Positions 20,006 through 20,095 of a stretch of 20,095 nt of DNA are shown here, piece by piece. Every line of letters begins with the position of its first letter. The stretch's first letter is position 1. This DNA is from CAZKUN01 sp964555935 (lineage in GTDB: Bacteria > Armatimonadota > Zipacnadia > Zipacnadales > VGFC01). The stretch spans positions 1 to 20,095 of the forward strand of contig CAZKUN010000173.1 in assembly GCA_964555935.1 (NCBI GenBank). Reading direction: 5' to 3'. A program made the position numbers and the translations under genes. The notes under the pieces were generated by a model. The model searched no databases. It was not told the DNA's origin and saw only the letters and a program-made list of their open reading frames with translations.

Positions 20006-20095
20006 ATGAGCGCAGCAGCAACAGAGCAGAAGCCGAAGATGGGTGACCTCCCCCCATTAACGGTACCACTCACAGTCTCATGGATTCGTTGCCTT
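20006..20095 (+). CDS. Unidentified gene, 3'-truncated by window edge
   Basis: Only the first 30 codons are in the window: MSAAATEQKPKMGDLPPLTV then PLTVSWIRCL. GGTGGAG (19995-20001) stands 4 nt before the ATG, a good ribosome site, and the frame stays open to the edge. The start is hydrophilic and not a signal peptide. I do not recognise the family from so little sequence. Operator candidate O2 just upstream suggests it is controlled by the ArsR-type protein encoded before it, and so probably deals with the signal that protein senses. Confidence 0.55.
   Translation, partial: MSAAATEQKPKMGDLPPLTVPLTVSWIRCL

Noticed and set aside
1..20095. tRNA, rRNA, CRISPR, prophage or insertion sequence
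   Set aside because: The gene gaps are short and show no cloverleaf, no regularly spaced repeats and no transposase or integrase motifs.

Overview
The window is GC-rich bacterial chromosome with densely packed genes on both strands. I place it tentatively in a Gram-negative, free-living lineage of the Planctomycetota/Verrucomicrobiota/Armatimonadota kind. The reasons are a secreted pectate-lyase-like protein, ConA-like beta-sandwich proteins, a lipoprotein with a clean lipobox, an AMIN/Amidase_3 cell-wall amidase, a UPF0182 membrane protein, a bifunctional-nuclease-domain protein, an M55 D-aminopeptidase and scattered REP-type palindromes. No rRNA, tRNA, CRISPR array, transposase or phage gene is visible, so the phylum remains a guess.

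Layout from left to right. (1) 1-3138, + strand: the 3' part of a large beta-sandwich protein and a secreted PL1-type pectate-lyase-like beta-helix protein, suggesting polysaccharide breakdown. (2) 3207-4442, - strand: an exported SH3b-AMIN-Amidase_3 murein amidase. It is divergent from a + strand run of envelope genes (4647-8880): an unknown lipoprotein, a GT4 glycosyltransferase, a membrane-anchored CapA-type metallophosphatase and a parvulin-type foldase. (3) 8881-9031: a convergent intergenic region with a 13-bp perfect hairpin and a REP palindrome nested inside a longer inverted repeat. (4) 9032-12339, - strand: a secreted TIM-barrel glycosidase-like protein whose frame runs without a stop into an HpcH/HpaI aldolase that has its own start and Shine-Dalgarno, followed by a GHMP sugar kinase. 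(5) 12683-17502, + strand: a tight run of bifunctional-nuclease-domain protein, UPF0182 membrane protein, D-aminoacyl-tRNA deacylase and TPR protein behind a sigma70-like promoter. (6) 17512-18363, - strand: a DppA-like D-aminopeptidase. (7) 18565 to the right edge, + strand: a formate/nitrite-type channel, an ArsR-type repressor and the first 30 codons of an unidentified gene.

The points most worth following are three. The arsR-like gene and the unidentified gene after it share a 29-bp sequence (22 of 29 identical, inverted orientation) over their promoter regions, which looks like a small self-regulated unit. Four palindromes share the architecture of REP elements, with a GTAG/GTGG head followed by a hairpin. 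The glycosidase-aldolase reading frame shows signs of two genes joined by a lost stop rather than a bifunctional enzyme. Four promoters with TTGAC-type -35 boxes and exactly 17-nt spacers can be read directly; the one before capA leaves almost no leader on its mRNA.
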